A stretch of 9,798 nucleotides of DNA from Thermoanaerobaculia bacterium (lineage in GTDB: Bacteria > Acidobacteriota > Thermoanaerobaculia > Multivoradales > JAHEKO01), in NCBI GenBank assembly GCA_029287645.1, contig JARFQS010000576.1:1-9798 (forward strand). Reading direction: 5' to 3'. The position numbers and the translations under genes were made by a program. The notes under the pieces are model-generated. The model was not told where the DNA came from. It saw only the letters and a program-made list of their open reading frames with translations, and searched no databases. This document shows, piece by piece, positions 1-8,616 of the stretch (within the stretch, counting starts at the first letter, position 1; each line of letters starts with the position of its first letter).

Positions 1-22
1 ACACGCTGAACAGATCGTAGGC

Positions 23-2353
<2,331 letters not shown>

Positions 2354-2466
2354 CTACCGTCGTGGAACATGCGTCTCTGGTCAACTCCTGGGAACCTTCA
2401 GGGATCCCTCTCCGGCACCTCACCGGGCACGCCGATTCGTGACTCGTCGAGTCCCTGTTCAGGATC

Positions 2467-2499
2467 GATTTCGGCCGGCTGACTACGGCCCTCGAAATC
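2467..2499 (-). other. hairpin in the gyrB leader
   Basis: Inverted repeat with arms GATTTCG (2467-2473) and CGAAATC (2493-2499), continued by GCCG (2474-2477) against CGGC (2486-2489) after a three-base bulge, with an eight-base loop. No T-run follows on the minus strand, so it is not a standard intrinsic terminator. It could be a leader structure, a protein site or chance. Confidence 0.35.
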
Positions 2500-2506
2500 A
2501 GCCCTG

Positions 2507-2535
2507 ACCCTATCACGGAAGGACCCAAAAAGCAA
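2507..2535 (-). promoter_or_regulatory. weak promoter candidate for gyrB
   Basis: On the minus strand, TTGCTT (2530-2535) lies exactly 17 bases from TAGGGT (2507-2512). Each hexamer matches the sigma-70 consensus at only three positions. The placement, just after an AT-rich stretch and about 165 bases before the gyrB start, is reasonable but the call is speculative. Confidence 0.22.
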
Positions 2536-2583
2536 ACTTTAAGTATCTGATTTTTCAGTAACTTACAGGCGAATTTAGAGCTT

Positions 2584-3645
2584 TCAGGCGGGACCCAGAT
2601 TTCCCTCGTCCAATCGCCAGCGAACAGCCTCTCCGGCCATCTCCCAGACCTCCGCCCGATTCGAGCTGACGAGGACCTGTCGAGCCGCCAGAAACACCCC
2701 GAAAACGGCCTCCAGTCGGCCTCTGTCGAGCTCGGTATCGGCATCGTCGAGAAGATAGATCGGGTCCCTTTCAGCCGCCCTCAGAAGCCCACCTCGCGCC
2801 GCGGCGAGAAGCAGCCCCAGGACTTTCCTCTCTCCAGCGGAGCCGACGCGTCGAATACTGCGACCGTCGAATAGCACTTCCACATCATCCAGATGGGGAC
2901 CAACCAGGGGTCTACCCTTCTCACGCTCCCGGCGCTCGAAGCTCTCGAGGGTGTGGAGAAGGACCTCCTCGGAAACCTCTTCGGTCGAGATCGAAGGTCT
3001 ATACCGGATCTCCACCTGCGGCAGCGAGAGTCCGCTCAGCGATACCGCGTCTGCGAACTCGGTCGATACCCTCTCAATATAGTCGCAGCGCAGTTGCATG
3101 ATCTCGCTCGCCGCACTGGCCAATACTTCATTCCAGGGACCGAGAGCCGGTCGTTTCTCGACCAGCAGGATTCTCTTTTCAGAGAGAGCCTGTCGGTACC
3201 GGGCCAGTTTCTCGAGAGTGGCCGGCTTTTCAGCAACGATCCCTTGATCGACAAAACGCCGCCGAAGAGCCGGGGGTCCGGTCAGGAGATCTCGGTCGGC
3301 ATCGGTCCAGGCCACGACCGGCAGGACTCGTAAATGCTCGACCAAAGGGGCCGCCTTGTCATTCAAGCGCCTATGCCTACCTCCGGACACCCATCCGACC
3401 TCCAACCGACTCCGTACGCCGCTGTCCACCTCACCCTGGACGCGAAACTCGCCTTCTCCGTGCCGTACACAATCGGCCGGCTGGGAGGTGCGAAAGCTCC
3501 GAGTCGTCGCCAACAGATAGACGGCCTCCAGAAGACTGGACTTGCCGGATCCGTTGGGTCCTAGAAGCAGATGACAACCGGGACCCGGTTGCCACTCGAT
3601 GTCCTTGAGATTACGAAAGGCGTAGCTGGAGAGATGGGAGAGCAA
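2584..3645 (-). CDS. recF: DNA replication and repair protein RecF
   Basis: SMC-like ATPase that helps RecO and RecR load RecA at single-strand gaps, acting in the cytoplasm near replication forks. Of 353 residues, the N-terminus carries the RecF-type YAFRNLKDIEW followed by Walker A GPNGSGKSS (29-37). A middle segment VVAWTDADRDLLTGPPALRRRFVD (110-133) matches the RecF motif around SPxxRRRFLD. Later come GPHLDD (249-254), the ABC signature-like GSAGERK (268-274) and Walker B/D-loop YLLDDADTELD (297-307). The start is TTG at 3643-3645: an in-frame TGA lies at 3679-3681 with no ATG or GTG between. It ends in TGA. It sits 83 bases after dnaN in the same direction, the usual arrangement, and may be cotranscribed with it. 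The signature and GPHxDD motifs differ slightly from textbook RecF. Confidence 0.95.
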   Translation of the reverse strand: MLSHLSSYAFRNLKDIEWQPGPGCHLLLGPNGSGKSSLLEAVYLLATTRSFRTSQPADCVRHGEGEFRVQGEVDSGVRSRLEVGWVSGGRHRRLNDKAAPLVEHLRVLPVVAWTDADRDLLTGPPALRRRFVDQGIVAEKPATLEKLARYRQALSEKRILLVEKRPALGPWNEVLASAASEIMQLRCDYIERVSTEFADAVSLSGLSLPQVEIRYRPSISTEEVSEEVLLHTLESFERREREKGRPLVGPHLDDVEVLFDGRSIRRVGSAGERKVLGLLLAAARGGLLRAAERDPIYLLDDADTELDRGRLEAVFGVFLAARQVLVSSNRAEVWEMAGEAVRWRLDEGNLGPA

Positions 3646-3728
3646 GCCGGGTCGATCTTCAAGACGATTCGATGTCCGTCAGGGGCGGATCGCGGTGTAC
3701 TCCTCTACCGACGAGGCTGCAGGGATGC

Positions 3729-4826
3729 CTAGATCCTCATGGGCATGATGACGCACAGGTAACGCCGATCCTGCCCTTCGACTGGAACACCGATGCACTG
3801 GGTGTTCTCGTCCTTCATCTCGAGCATGACCTTCTCCGTCTCGAGCGCCGCCAGGAACTGAGCCATGTAGTCGGGGTTGACTCCCAGACGCAATTCGTCA
3901 CCGCCATGCTCACAGGTCACCTCTTCCGCGGCCTCGCCAAGGTCGGGGTTGGCCGCCGAGATGACCAACCTCTCGGCATCGAATTGCAGGCTCACGGCTC
4001 GCGCCCGGTCTCCGGTCAGCAGCGCCACCCGCTGAATCGCATCCGAGAGGTTCTTGCGCTCGAAAATGGCCTTCTTGTCGTTGTCCTTGGCAATGACCCT
4101 GTCGTAGTCGGGAAAGGTGCCTTCCAGGATTCGACAAATCAGTTCCCTGCGACCCAGTCGAAATGACAGATGGTGCTCACCGCGGCGGAACGATACCGTC
4201 TCTTCACCTTCGAAGCGCAGGAGCTCCTGGAGGGCCTTTCGCGGCACCAATACACCATCTTCGGCCTTCGCGCCTTTGAGGTCGTTCTCGACCAGAGCGA
4301 GGCGGTGACCGTCCGTTGCCACCATCTCCAACGAATCCTCTTTGAGCTTGAAGAGGGCACCGTTGAGTTGAAACCGCGACTCTTCCACGGATACCGCGAA
4401 GATGACTTTGGCGATCATCGCCTTGAGCTGCGCAAACGGAATCTCGGTGCCGTCATGGTCACCGACATCGGGCAAGGTCGGAAAATCGGCCGGTGAAAGC
4501 CCGTTGATCTTGAAGCGCGACTTGCCAGCCACGATGGTGAGTCGCTTCTCGTCCTCGAGAACCAACCGCACTTCGTCCCCCACGACCGCGCGAATGATCT
4601 CCAGGAACTTCCTCGCCTGAACCGCGATACCACCAGCGCCTTCCACCTCCGCGGAACAACTCGTCGTCAGAGACACATCCAGGTCCGTGGCTGCGAGGTG
4701 CAATTGATCGGCCTCGCCTCGCAAGAGGATGTGAGAGAGCACTGGAATCGTCGTTCGACGCTCGACGATGCCCTGCATGGGTGCAAGCTCATTCAAGAAT
4801 TCAGAACGCTTTACGCGGATTTCCAT
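3729..4826 (-). CDS. dnaN: DNA polymerase III beta subunit (sliding clamp)
   Basis: Ring-shaped clamp that tethers polymerase III and repair enzymes to DNA. The 365 residues are the normal length (E. coli 366) and cover three similar domains, roughly 1-120, 130-250 and 252-365. Recognisable clamp segments are TTIPVLSHILL (25-35), the ATDGHRLALVE turn (170-180), EGTFPDYDRVI (235-245) and the C-terminal MPMRI (361-365), which forms part of the peptide-binding pocket. The start is ATG with a good Shine-Dalgarno (GGAG, eight bases upstream). It ends in TAG. It follows dnaA after a 245-base gap that holds the origin-like sequences, as in many bacteria. No missing or odd parts were seen. Confidence 0.97.
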   Translation of the reverse strand: MEIRVKRSEFLNELAPMQGIVERRTTIPVLSHILLRGEADQLHLAATDLDVSLTTSCSAEVEGAGGIAVQARKFLEIIRAVVGDEVRLVLEDEKRLTIVAGKSRFKINGLSPADFPTLPDVGDHDGTEIPFAQLKAMIAKVIFAVSVEESRFQLNGALFKLKEDSLEMVATDGHRLALVENDLKGAKAEDGVLVPRKALQELLRFEGEETVSFRRGEHHLSFRLGRRELICRILEGTFPDYDRVIAKDNDKKAIFERKNLSDAIQRVALLTGDRARAVSLQFDAERLVISAANPDLGEAAEEVTCEHGGDELRLGVNPDYMAQFLAALETEKVMLEMKDENTQCIGVPVEGQDRRYLCVIMPMRI

Positions 4827-4829
4827 GGG

Positions 4830-4838
4830 CTCTTCTCC
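4830..4838 (-). promoter_or_regulatory. ribosome binding site of dnaN
   Basis: The minus strand reads GGAGAAGAG, then CCC, then the ATG of dnaN. GGAG is eight bases from the start codon, the clearest Shine-Dalgarno in the window, and it fixes the dnaN start. Confidence 0.7.
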
Positions 4839-4855
4839 GATTAAGAAAGGGATCT

Positions 4856-4883
4856 GAATATATCATAGGGGTAGTAGTAGTAG
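4856..4883 (+). other. AT-rich unwinding patch with DnaA-trio repeat
   Basis: The plus strand reads GAATATATCATA (4856-4867), GGGG, then TAG four times without interruption (4872-4883), then ATGC and a DnaA-box-like TGTGGAAGG (4888-4896). The DnaA-trio described in Bacillus subtilis is 3'-[G/A]AT-5' repeated, which is 5'-TA[G/A]-3'. It lies next to DnaA boxes and beside an AT-rich stretch, with DnaA running 3' to 5' along one strand away from the boxes. The order and polarity here agree. The assignment is by pattern only. Confidence 0.65.
4862..4867 (-). promoter_or_regulatory. possible -10 element for dnaN
   Basis: The minus strand reads TATGAT, five of six matches to the -10 consensus, about 35 bases before the dnaN ATG. 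No acceptable -35 lies 16-18 bases upstream; that stretch is the TAG repeat and DnaA box. The same hexamer occurs upstream of dnaA. Because this is also the AT-rich unwinding patch, its AT content alone could explain the match. Confidence 0.28.
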
Positions 4884-4887
4884 ATGC

Positions 4888-4896
4888 TGTGGAAGG
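4888..4896 (+). promoter_or_regulatory. DnaA-box-like site next to the trio
   Basis: TGTGGAAGG, four bases from the last TAG. The conserved core TGTGGA matches the reverse complement of the DnaA box, and the last three positions deviate. The identical nine bases recur at 4977-4985, and the related TGTGGAAAA occurs upstream of dnaA. Confidence 0.5.
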
Positions 4897-4965
4897 ACCC
4901 TAAAACCGCCGCAAATTACTCATATTCAAGCGCCTTGCGAGCCTCCTCAGAGCGCGGAACCAGGC

Positions 4966-4974
4966 TGTGCATCG
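4966..4974 (+). promoter_or_regulatory. weak DnaA-box-like site
   Basis: TGTGCATCG matches TGTGNATAA at seven of nine positions. It lies two bases before the second TGTGGAAGG copy and is in the same orientation, which makes a tandem pair plausible. Confidence 0.35.
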
Positions 4975-4976
4975 AC

Positions 4977-4985
4977 TGTGGAAGG
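4977..4985 (+). promoter_or_regulatory. DnaA-box-like site, second exact TGTGGAAGG copy
   Basis: TGTGGAAGG, identical to the site at 4888-4896 and 89 bases from it. Together with the opposite-facing CTTTCCACA at 5012-5020 it forms an inverted pair (CTGTGGAA against TTCCACAG) that encloses a smaller stem, TGCGG (4986-4990) against CCGCA (5002-5006). Confidence 0.5.
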
Positions 4986-5011
4986 TGCGGAAAATACGGG
5001 ACCGCAGTCGG

Positions 5012-5020
5012 CTTTCCACA
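5012..5020 (-). promoter_or_regulatory. DnaA box CTTTCCACA
   Basis: Differs from the TTTTCCACA seen upstream of dnaA at one position, with the whole TCCACA core kept. It faces the boxes at 4888 and 4977. Confidence 0.55.
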
Positions 5021-5045
5021 GGACTTCCTCAGATCGGACCACAGC

Positions 5046-5054
5046 TTGTCCACA
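5046..5054 (-). promoter_or_regulatory. DnaA box TTGTCCACA
   Basis: One mismatch to the E. coli/B. subtilis consensus TTATCCACA, and the best classical match in the window. It lies 18 bases beyond the dnaA stop codon and has the same orientation as the box at 5012-5020. Confidence 0.65.
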
Positions 5055-5071
5055 GACGGGGTGAGCAGCAC

Positions 5072-6358
5072 TCAGGAGAAATGCTGGGAGATGCTGTGGA
5101 GGGTCCGATCGAGATCGGCATCCTCGGCGCGGAGCTTCTCGATCTTGTCCACGGAGTACATGACCGTGGAGTGGTGTTTGTTGTTGAAGTGTTTGCCTAT
5201 ATCCGGAAACGACAGATCGGTGAGCTGTTTGCACAGGTACATGGCGACCTGCCTGGGGAAGGCGATCTGCTTGGCGTTGTTGCGACTCTTGATCTCACTG
5301 ACCTTCAGGCCGTAGTGACGAGCCACGAACTTGATGATCTCAGGTGCCAGGACCCGCTCGTGATCGGCCGGCAGAATGTCCTTGAGGGTCTCCTTGACGA
5401 GATCCAGTGACAGGGGCTTTCCAGTCAACGAAGAGAAGGCCACCACCCTGTTGAGCATTCCTTCGAGCTCGCGGATGTTGGACTTGACCTGACGGGCGAT
5501 GAAGAGAGCGACATCGTCCGATAGAGCGATTCCCTCCTGATCGGCCTTTCGACTGAGAATGGCGACCTTGGTCTCGAGATCGGGTGGTTGAATATCGGCG
5601 ATCAGGCCCCACTCGAACCGGCTCCTGAGGCGCTCCTCCAGGGCGGGGATATTGCGGGGCGAGGAATCAGAGGAGAGGACAATCTGCTTCTGGCTCGAGT
5701 AGAGCGTGTTGAAGGTGTGGAAGAACTCCTCCTGGGTGCGTTCCTTGTTGGCGAGGAACTGAATGTCATCCACCATGAAGACATCGATATTGCGATAACG
5801 CTCCCGGAAGTCGGGCATTCGATTGAAGCGAAGCGAGCTGATCAGCTCGTTGACGAACTGCTCCGCAGGCAGGTACATCACCCGCAGCTTGGAGTGCTTT
5901 CGTCGGATGGTGTGCCCAATGGCGTGCAACAAGTGCGTCTTGCCTAGCCCTACACCGCCGTAGAGGAATAGAGGGTTGTAGGACCGCGCCGGATTCTCGG
6001 CAATCGCTCGAGCTGCGGCGTGGGCGAATTGATTGGAGTTACCGACAACGAACATCTGAAACTCGTACCTGGGATTGAACTGTGAGCTTGCGATATCTGT
6101 CGTCGCCGCATTGTCGCCTTCACGAACGGTGAAGAGGACTCGATAGGCTGGCCCCTCGAGGCTCGAGACAGCCTGTTCGATGGTCGTTCTATAGCTCTCC
6201 TCCAAAGCCAGGAGAAAACGCCTGTTGGGCGCTACGAGCTCGAGAGCACCCTCCCTTTCGGAGTGCACGCGTAAAGGCGCGAACCAGGTGGAGAACTCCT
6301 CGGGATCGAGCTCTTCCTTCAATTTCGTTTGGAGACGCTGCCAGACAGATGGCGCCAT
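5072..6358 (-). CDS. dnaA: chromosomal replication initiator protein DnaA
   Basis: AAA+ initiator that binds DnaA boxes and melts the origin. The 428 residues form domain I (about 1-80, starting VWQRLQTKLKEELDPEEFSTW), a short linker (about 80-97), the AAA+ domain (98-325) with Walker A GGVGLGKTH (134-142), Walker B FMVDDIQ (194-200), the ERLRSRFEWGL arginine-finger region (242-252) and sensor II NIRELEG (294-300), and a C-terminal DNA-binding domain (about 335-428). In the last, the conserved PRQVAMYLCKQLTDLSFPDIG is normal, but the usual GGRDHTTV is NNKHHSTV (392-399). The start is ATG and the Shine-Dalgarno is weak (GGGGG about 12-16 bases upstream). It ends in TGA. It lies between two groups of DnaA boxes, which suggests autoregulation. 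It is the first gene of the dnaA-dnaN-recF-gyrB series. Confidence 0.98.
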   Translation of the reverse strand: MAPSVWQRLQTKLKEELDPEEFSTWFAPLRVHSEREGALELVAPNRRFLLALEESYRTTIEQAVSSLEGPAYRVLFTVREGDNAATTDIASSQFNPRYEFQMFVVGNSNQFAHAAARAIAENPARSYNPLFLYGGVGLGKTHLLHAIGHTIRRKHSKLRVMYLPAEQFVNELISSLRFNRMPDFRERYRNIDVFMVDDIQFLANKERTQEEFFHTFNTLYSSQKQIVLSSDSSPRNIPALEERLRSRFEWGLIADIQPPDLETKVAILSRKADQEGIALSDDVALFIARQVKSNIRELEGMLNRVVAFSSLTGKPLSLDLVKETLKDILPADHERVLAPEIIKFVARHYGLKVSEIKSRNNAKQIAFPRQVAMYLCKQLTDLSFPDIGKHFNNKHHSTVMYSVDKIEKLRAEDADLDRTLHSISQHFS

Positions 6359-6388
6359 GTTTCTAGAACCCCCGAGACCTCACGACAT

Positions 6389-6414
6389 AGTTTTCCACAA
6401 CCTGTGGAAAAACT
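6389..6414. promoter_or_regulatory. inverted pair of DnaA boxes upstream of dnaA
   Basis: TTTTCCACA (6391-6399) and TGTGGAAAA (6403-6411) face each other across three bases. The symmetry extends to AGTTTTCCACA against TGTGGAAAAACT, with one extra A in the right arm. It lies 31-56 bases upstream of the dnaA start and downstream of the candidate promoter, so DnaA bound here could repress its own gene and form the second part of a split origin. The RNA could also fold into a hairpin here. Confidence 0.75.
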
Positions 6415-6465
6415 GCGGATCACACTCGCTGGAAGCGCCCGAAGAGACGGATCGAAGCGCGCGGC

Positions 6466-6474
6466 ATCATAGCA
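6466..6474 (-). promoter_or_regulatory. extended -10 promoter candidate for dnaA
   Basis: The minus strand reads TGCTATGAT: an extended -10 TG, one base, then TATGAT, with five of six consensus matches. The 16-18 base upstream positions hold no good -35 (GCTCTT region), which an extended -10 promoter can tolerate. Transcription would start near 6458 and give a leader of about 100 bases containing the inverted DnaA boxes. Confidence 0.4.
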
Positions 6475-6512
6475 CAGGGGAAACCTCGAAGAGCTAGGCG
6501 GTCCAGGGTGCT

Positions 6513-8231
6513 TCAGTTGAAGTCGACCAAGGATTCGACGATCTCGGGAGGGAGTTCCAGGGGCATCGGAGCCTTCGGCAGGGATCGCATGAGGAGGCTC
6601 TCGGTGGGAGGTCGTCCCATGAAGGGCTCGAGGTTCTGACTGAGAAAGTCCATCAGTGACGGTGGTCGGGGGTAGAAGTCGATTCCGGTTGTCTCTCCTG
6701 GCCCGAGGCCGGCTTGCTGACGAGCCAGATCCAGGGCCACGTCGAGCCCGCCCAATTGGTCGACCAGGCCCAGTTCGAGAGCTTGTTTTCCTGTCCAGAT
6801 CCGCCCCTGAGCCACGGCATCCACAGCCTCTCGGCTCATTTCGCGCCCCTTGGCCACGTGCCCCACGAAGGCGTCGTAGATGCGGAGCATCAAGCGCTCG
6901 TACTGCTCCGCCTGCTTGGGAGAGAAGTGATCCAGAGTCGAGAAGAAATCGGCGTTGGCGCCACGCGCCAGGGTGTCGTGGGTGATACCCAGGAGATCCT
7001 CCTGAAAACGACGTAGAACGAACTTTCCTCCGACGACTCCGATCGAGCCCGTAATGGTCGCGGGCTCTGCGACGATTCCCGTGGCCTTGCTGGCGATGTA
7101 GTAGCCGCCGGAGGCCGCAACATCGGACATGGAGACGACGACAGGCTTGAGTTCGGCCAACCGGACGACTTCTCGCAGCATCAGGTCCGAAGCCAGAGCG
7201 GACCCACCCGGGCTGTCGACTCGGAGGACGACTGCGGGGACACCCGGATCCTCGGCCAATTCCCTGAGAATCGTGGCGAGAGACTCCGAGCCGGCATAGC
7301 GCTGCTGAGACCAGGGGTCGGTGCCGTTCGGGCCTCTCACGATGGTGCCCTGTGTGAAGATGACGGCAATTCGGCTCCCGGTCAGGGGTCTACCAGGGGG
7401 TGCATAGTCGGAGAGTGGCACCAGGCGCGGTTCCTCGGAGGTCGTTTCCGAAAGGTCGGCCTCGAATTCGTCGGGGTACCCGAGGTTGTCTACGAGGCCC
7501 CCTTCGAGAGCTTCTTCGGCGGTCAACGGAGCCCTGTCGATGAGGTCACGAACCTCCTCTGTGGTCAGGTCGCGGTCTTCGGCGATGGTGGTGACGATCT
7601 GGTCGAACAAATCGTCGAGCACGCTCGACAGAGCTTCCTCCGCGGCGGGAGAGTGAGCTGTGTGCGTGAACTGCTCCGCGGCGCTCTTGTACTGGCCGGC
7701 ATGAGAGAAGTCCGTCTCGATCTTCAGCTTCTCGAGGGTGCCACGCAGGAAATAGGCATCGGAAAACAGCCCAACCAGGTTCACGTCACCCATGGGGGCA
7801 AGGGTGATGTGGTCACACGCACTGATCACGAAGTAGGCCAGAGTACCGTTGGTGCCCTCACCCGCGGTCTCCAGAAAACAATTCACGAACTTGTCGGAGT
7901 CTCGGAAGCTCTCGAACAAGGAACGGATCTCCTGGGCCTTGCCGAAGCCGAAGCGGGCGTTTCTCAGATAGACAGATAGGCCCAAAACCTCCGAATCCTC
8001 TCGGGCGCGGCTCAGACCACTCCAGACGTCGGCGAGACTCTGGGGCGAGCCGCGACGGATCCATGAAAAGGAGGGAGCTTCCAGATAGTCGTAGACCGGT
8101 CGGTCCAATGTGAGTGTGACGACCTTCTCGCCTGGGAGGGTAGCGCCACGACCAGAAAAGAGGATCCCTGCCGCCGCGACAAGGATGGCCAGGACGACCA
8201 GCACAAGGAAGATAACCAGGAGTCGTTTCAT
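6513..8231 (-). CDS. sppA: signal peptide peptidase SppA, long two-domain form
   Basis: Membrane-anchored serine protease of family S49 that degrades cleaved signal peptides. The 572 residues begin with MKRLL and a hydrophobic membrane segment at about 4-25 (VIFLVLVVLAILVAAAGILF), an uncleaved anchor with the rest outside the cytoplasmic membrane. Two S49 repeats follow, as in E. coli SppA (618 residues). The N-terminal repeat gives the general-base lysine (AGQYKSAAEQF, K182, like E. coli K209). The C-terminal repeat gives the nucleophile serine (VDSPGGSALASD, S344, like E. coli S409), followed by SDVAASGGYYIASKA (369-383) and ITGSIGVVGGK (393-403). The dyad is complete. The start is ATG with no strong Shine-Dalgarno; the membrane anchor directly after it supports the choice. 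It ends in TGA 154 bases before dnaA, same strand, with no clear terminator between, so read-through into dnaA is possible. Confidence 0.93.
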   Translation of the reverse strand: MKRLLVIFLVLVVLAILVAAAGILFSGRGATLPGEKVVTLTLDRPVYDYLEAPSFSWIRRGSPQSLADVWSGLSRAREDSEVLGLSVYLRNARFGFGKAQEIRSLFESFRDSDKFVNCFLETAGEGTNGTLAYFVISACDHITLAPMGDVNLVGLFSDAYFLRGTLEKLKIETDFSHAGQYKSAAEQFTHTAHSPAAEEALSSVLDDLFDQIVTTIAEDRDLTTEEVRDLIDRAPLTAEEALEGGLVDNLGYPDEFEADLSETTSEEPRLVPLSDYAPPGRPLTGSRIAVIFTQGTIVRGPNGTDPWSQQRYAGSESLATILRELAEDPGVPAVVLRVDSPGGSALASDLMLREVVRLAELKPVVVSMSDVAASGGYYIASKATGIVAEPATITGSIGVVGGKFVLRRFQEDLLGITHDTLARGANADFFSTLDHFSPKQAEQYERLMLRIYDAFVGHVAKGREMSREAVDAVAQGRIWTGKQALELGLVDQLGGLDVALDLARQQAGLGPGETTGIDFYPRPPSLMDFLSQNLEPFMGRPPTESLLMRSLPKAPMPLELPPEIVESLVDFN

Positions 8232-8616
8232 GATGTCCGCGCCCTGAACTGTCCCAGAAACAGCAAAAGAAGTCCAGATTCAAACGCCGAGCAGTCGCTC
8301 TCCACCCACCGGGCACGGGATTTGCTTGTGAAAGTTGTAACAAGGCTAACGGGGAGGTTTCCTTCACACACAATCCCACCCCCATTGCCGGATTCGAAAG
8401 AGCTCGGTACATTTCACGCAAGCCTGCCAAAGTCCCCTAAATAACAGGGGTAACACCACAAACACCCACCAACGTCGAGACCTCCCCGGCAAGCCCTTTC
8501 CCAGAGGGCAGGCCGGAAGAGATCGTTAGAATCACTCCTGATGGACCTGCCTTGGCGGCCAAATTGGCGCACTGCGGCAATTTTGGCAGACTCGGGCTCC
8601 GGAATGGTTGTCGGCA
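8232..8616. other. divergent sppA / mutY intergenic region
   Basis: About 385 bases without a convincing gene, the control region for two diverging genes. It contains a CCCCT/AGGGG hairpin (8434-8450), an interrupted repeat CTTGT...ACAAG around 8325-8344, and a possible -10 TAGAAT (8527-8532, plus strand, five of six matches, no matching -35) some 85 bases before mutY. Short open frames run through it on the minus strand, but they are continuations of frames opposite or shifted against sppA and mutY and look non-coding. Confidence 0.45.
8434..8450. other. short inverted repeat between sppA and mutY
   Basis: CCCCT (8434-8438), seven-base AT-rich loop AAATAAC, AGGGG (8446-8450). It could be an operator or small hairpin. 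It is not followed by a T-run on either strand, so a terminator is unlikely. Confidence 0.3.

Larger units (their letters stand above)
4827..5071. other. oriC: likely oriC core between dnaA and dnaN
   Basis: This 245-base noncoding gap holds, reading the plus strand, an AT-rich patch (4856-4867), four TAG trinucleotides (4872-4883), and DnaA-box-like sites at 4888-4896, 4966-4974, 4977-4985, 5012-5020 and 5046-5054. A further related site, TGTGGAGGG (5095-5103), lies in the 3' end of dnaA. The position between dnaA and dnaN is a known site for bacterial origins. The individual boxes are weaker than the E. coli consensus TTATCCACA. The clustering and the adjoining trio repeat support the origin call. 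A strand-composition switch could not be tested in so short a window. Confidence 0.75.

Noticed and set aside
4871..4883. TAG repeat as a simple contingency microsatellite
   Set aside because: It is noncoding, only four units long, and its placement between an AT-rich patch and a DnaA box is better explained as a DnaA-trio.
8418..8432. Sigma-54-like promoter on the minus strand (TTGGCAGGCTTGC)
   Set aside because: The GG-to-GC spacing is 7 rather than 10 bases.
8414..8500. Possible small Cys/Trp-containing peptide (LWCYPCYLGDF) on the minus strand
   Set aside because: It is part of a longer frame that runs antisense through the start of mutY, with no ribosome site or conserved start.
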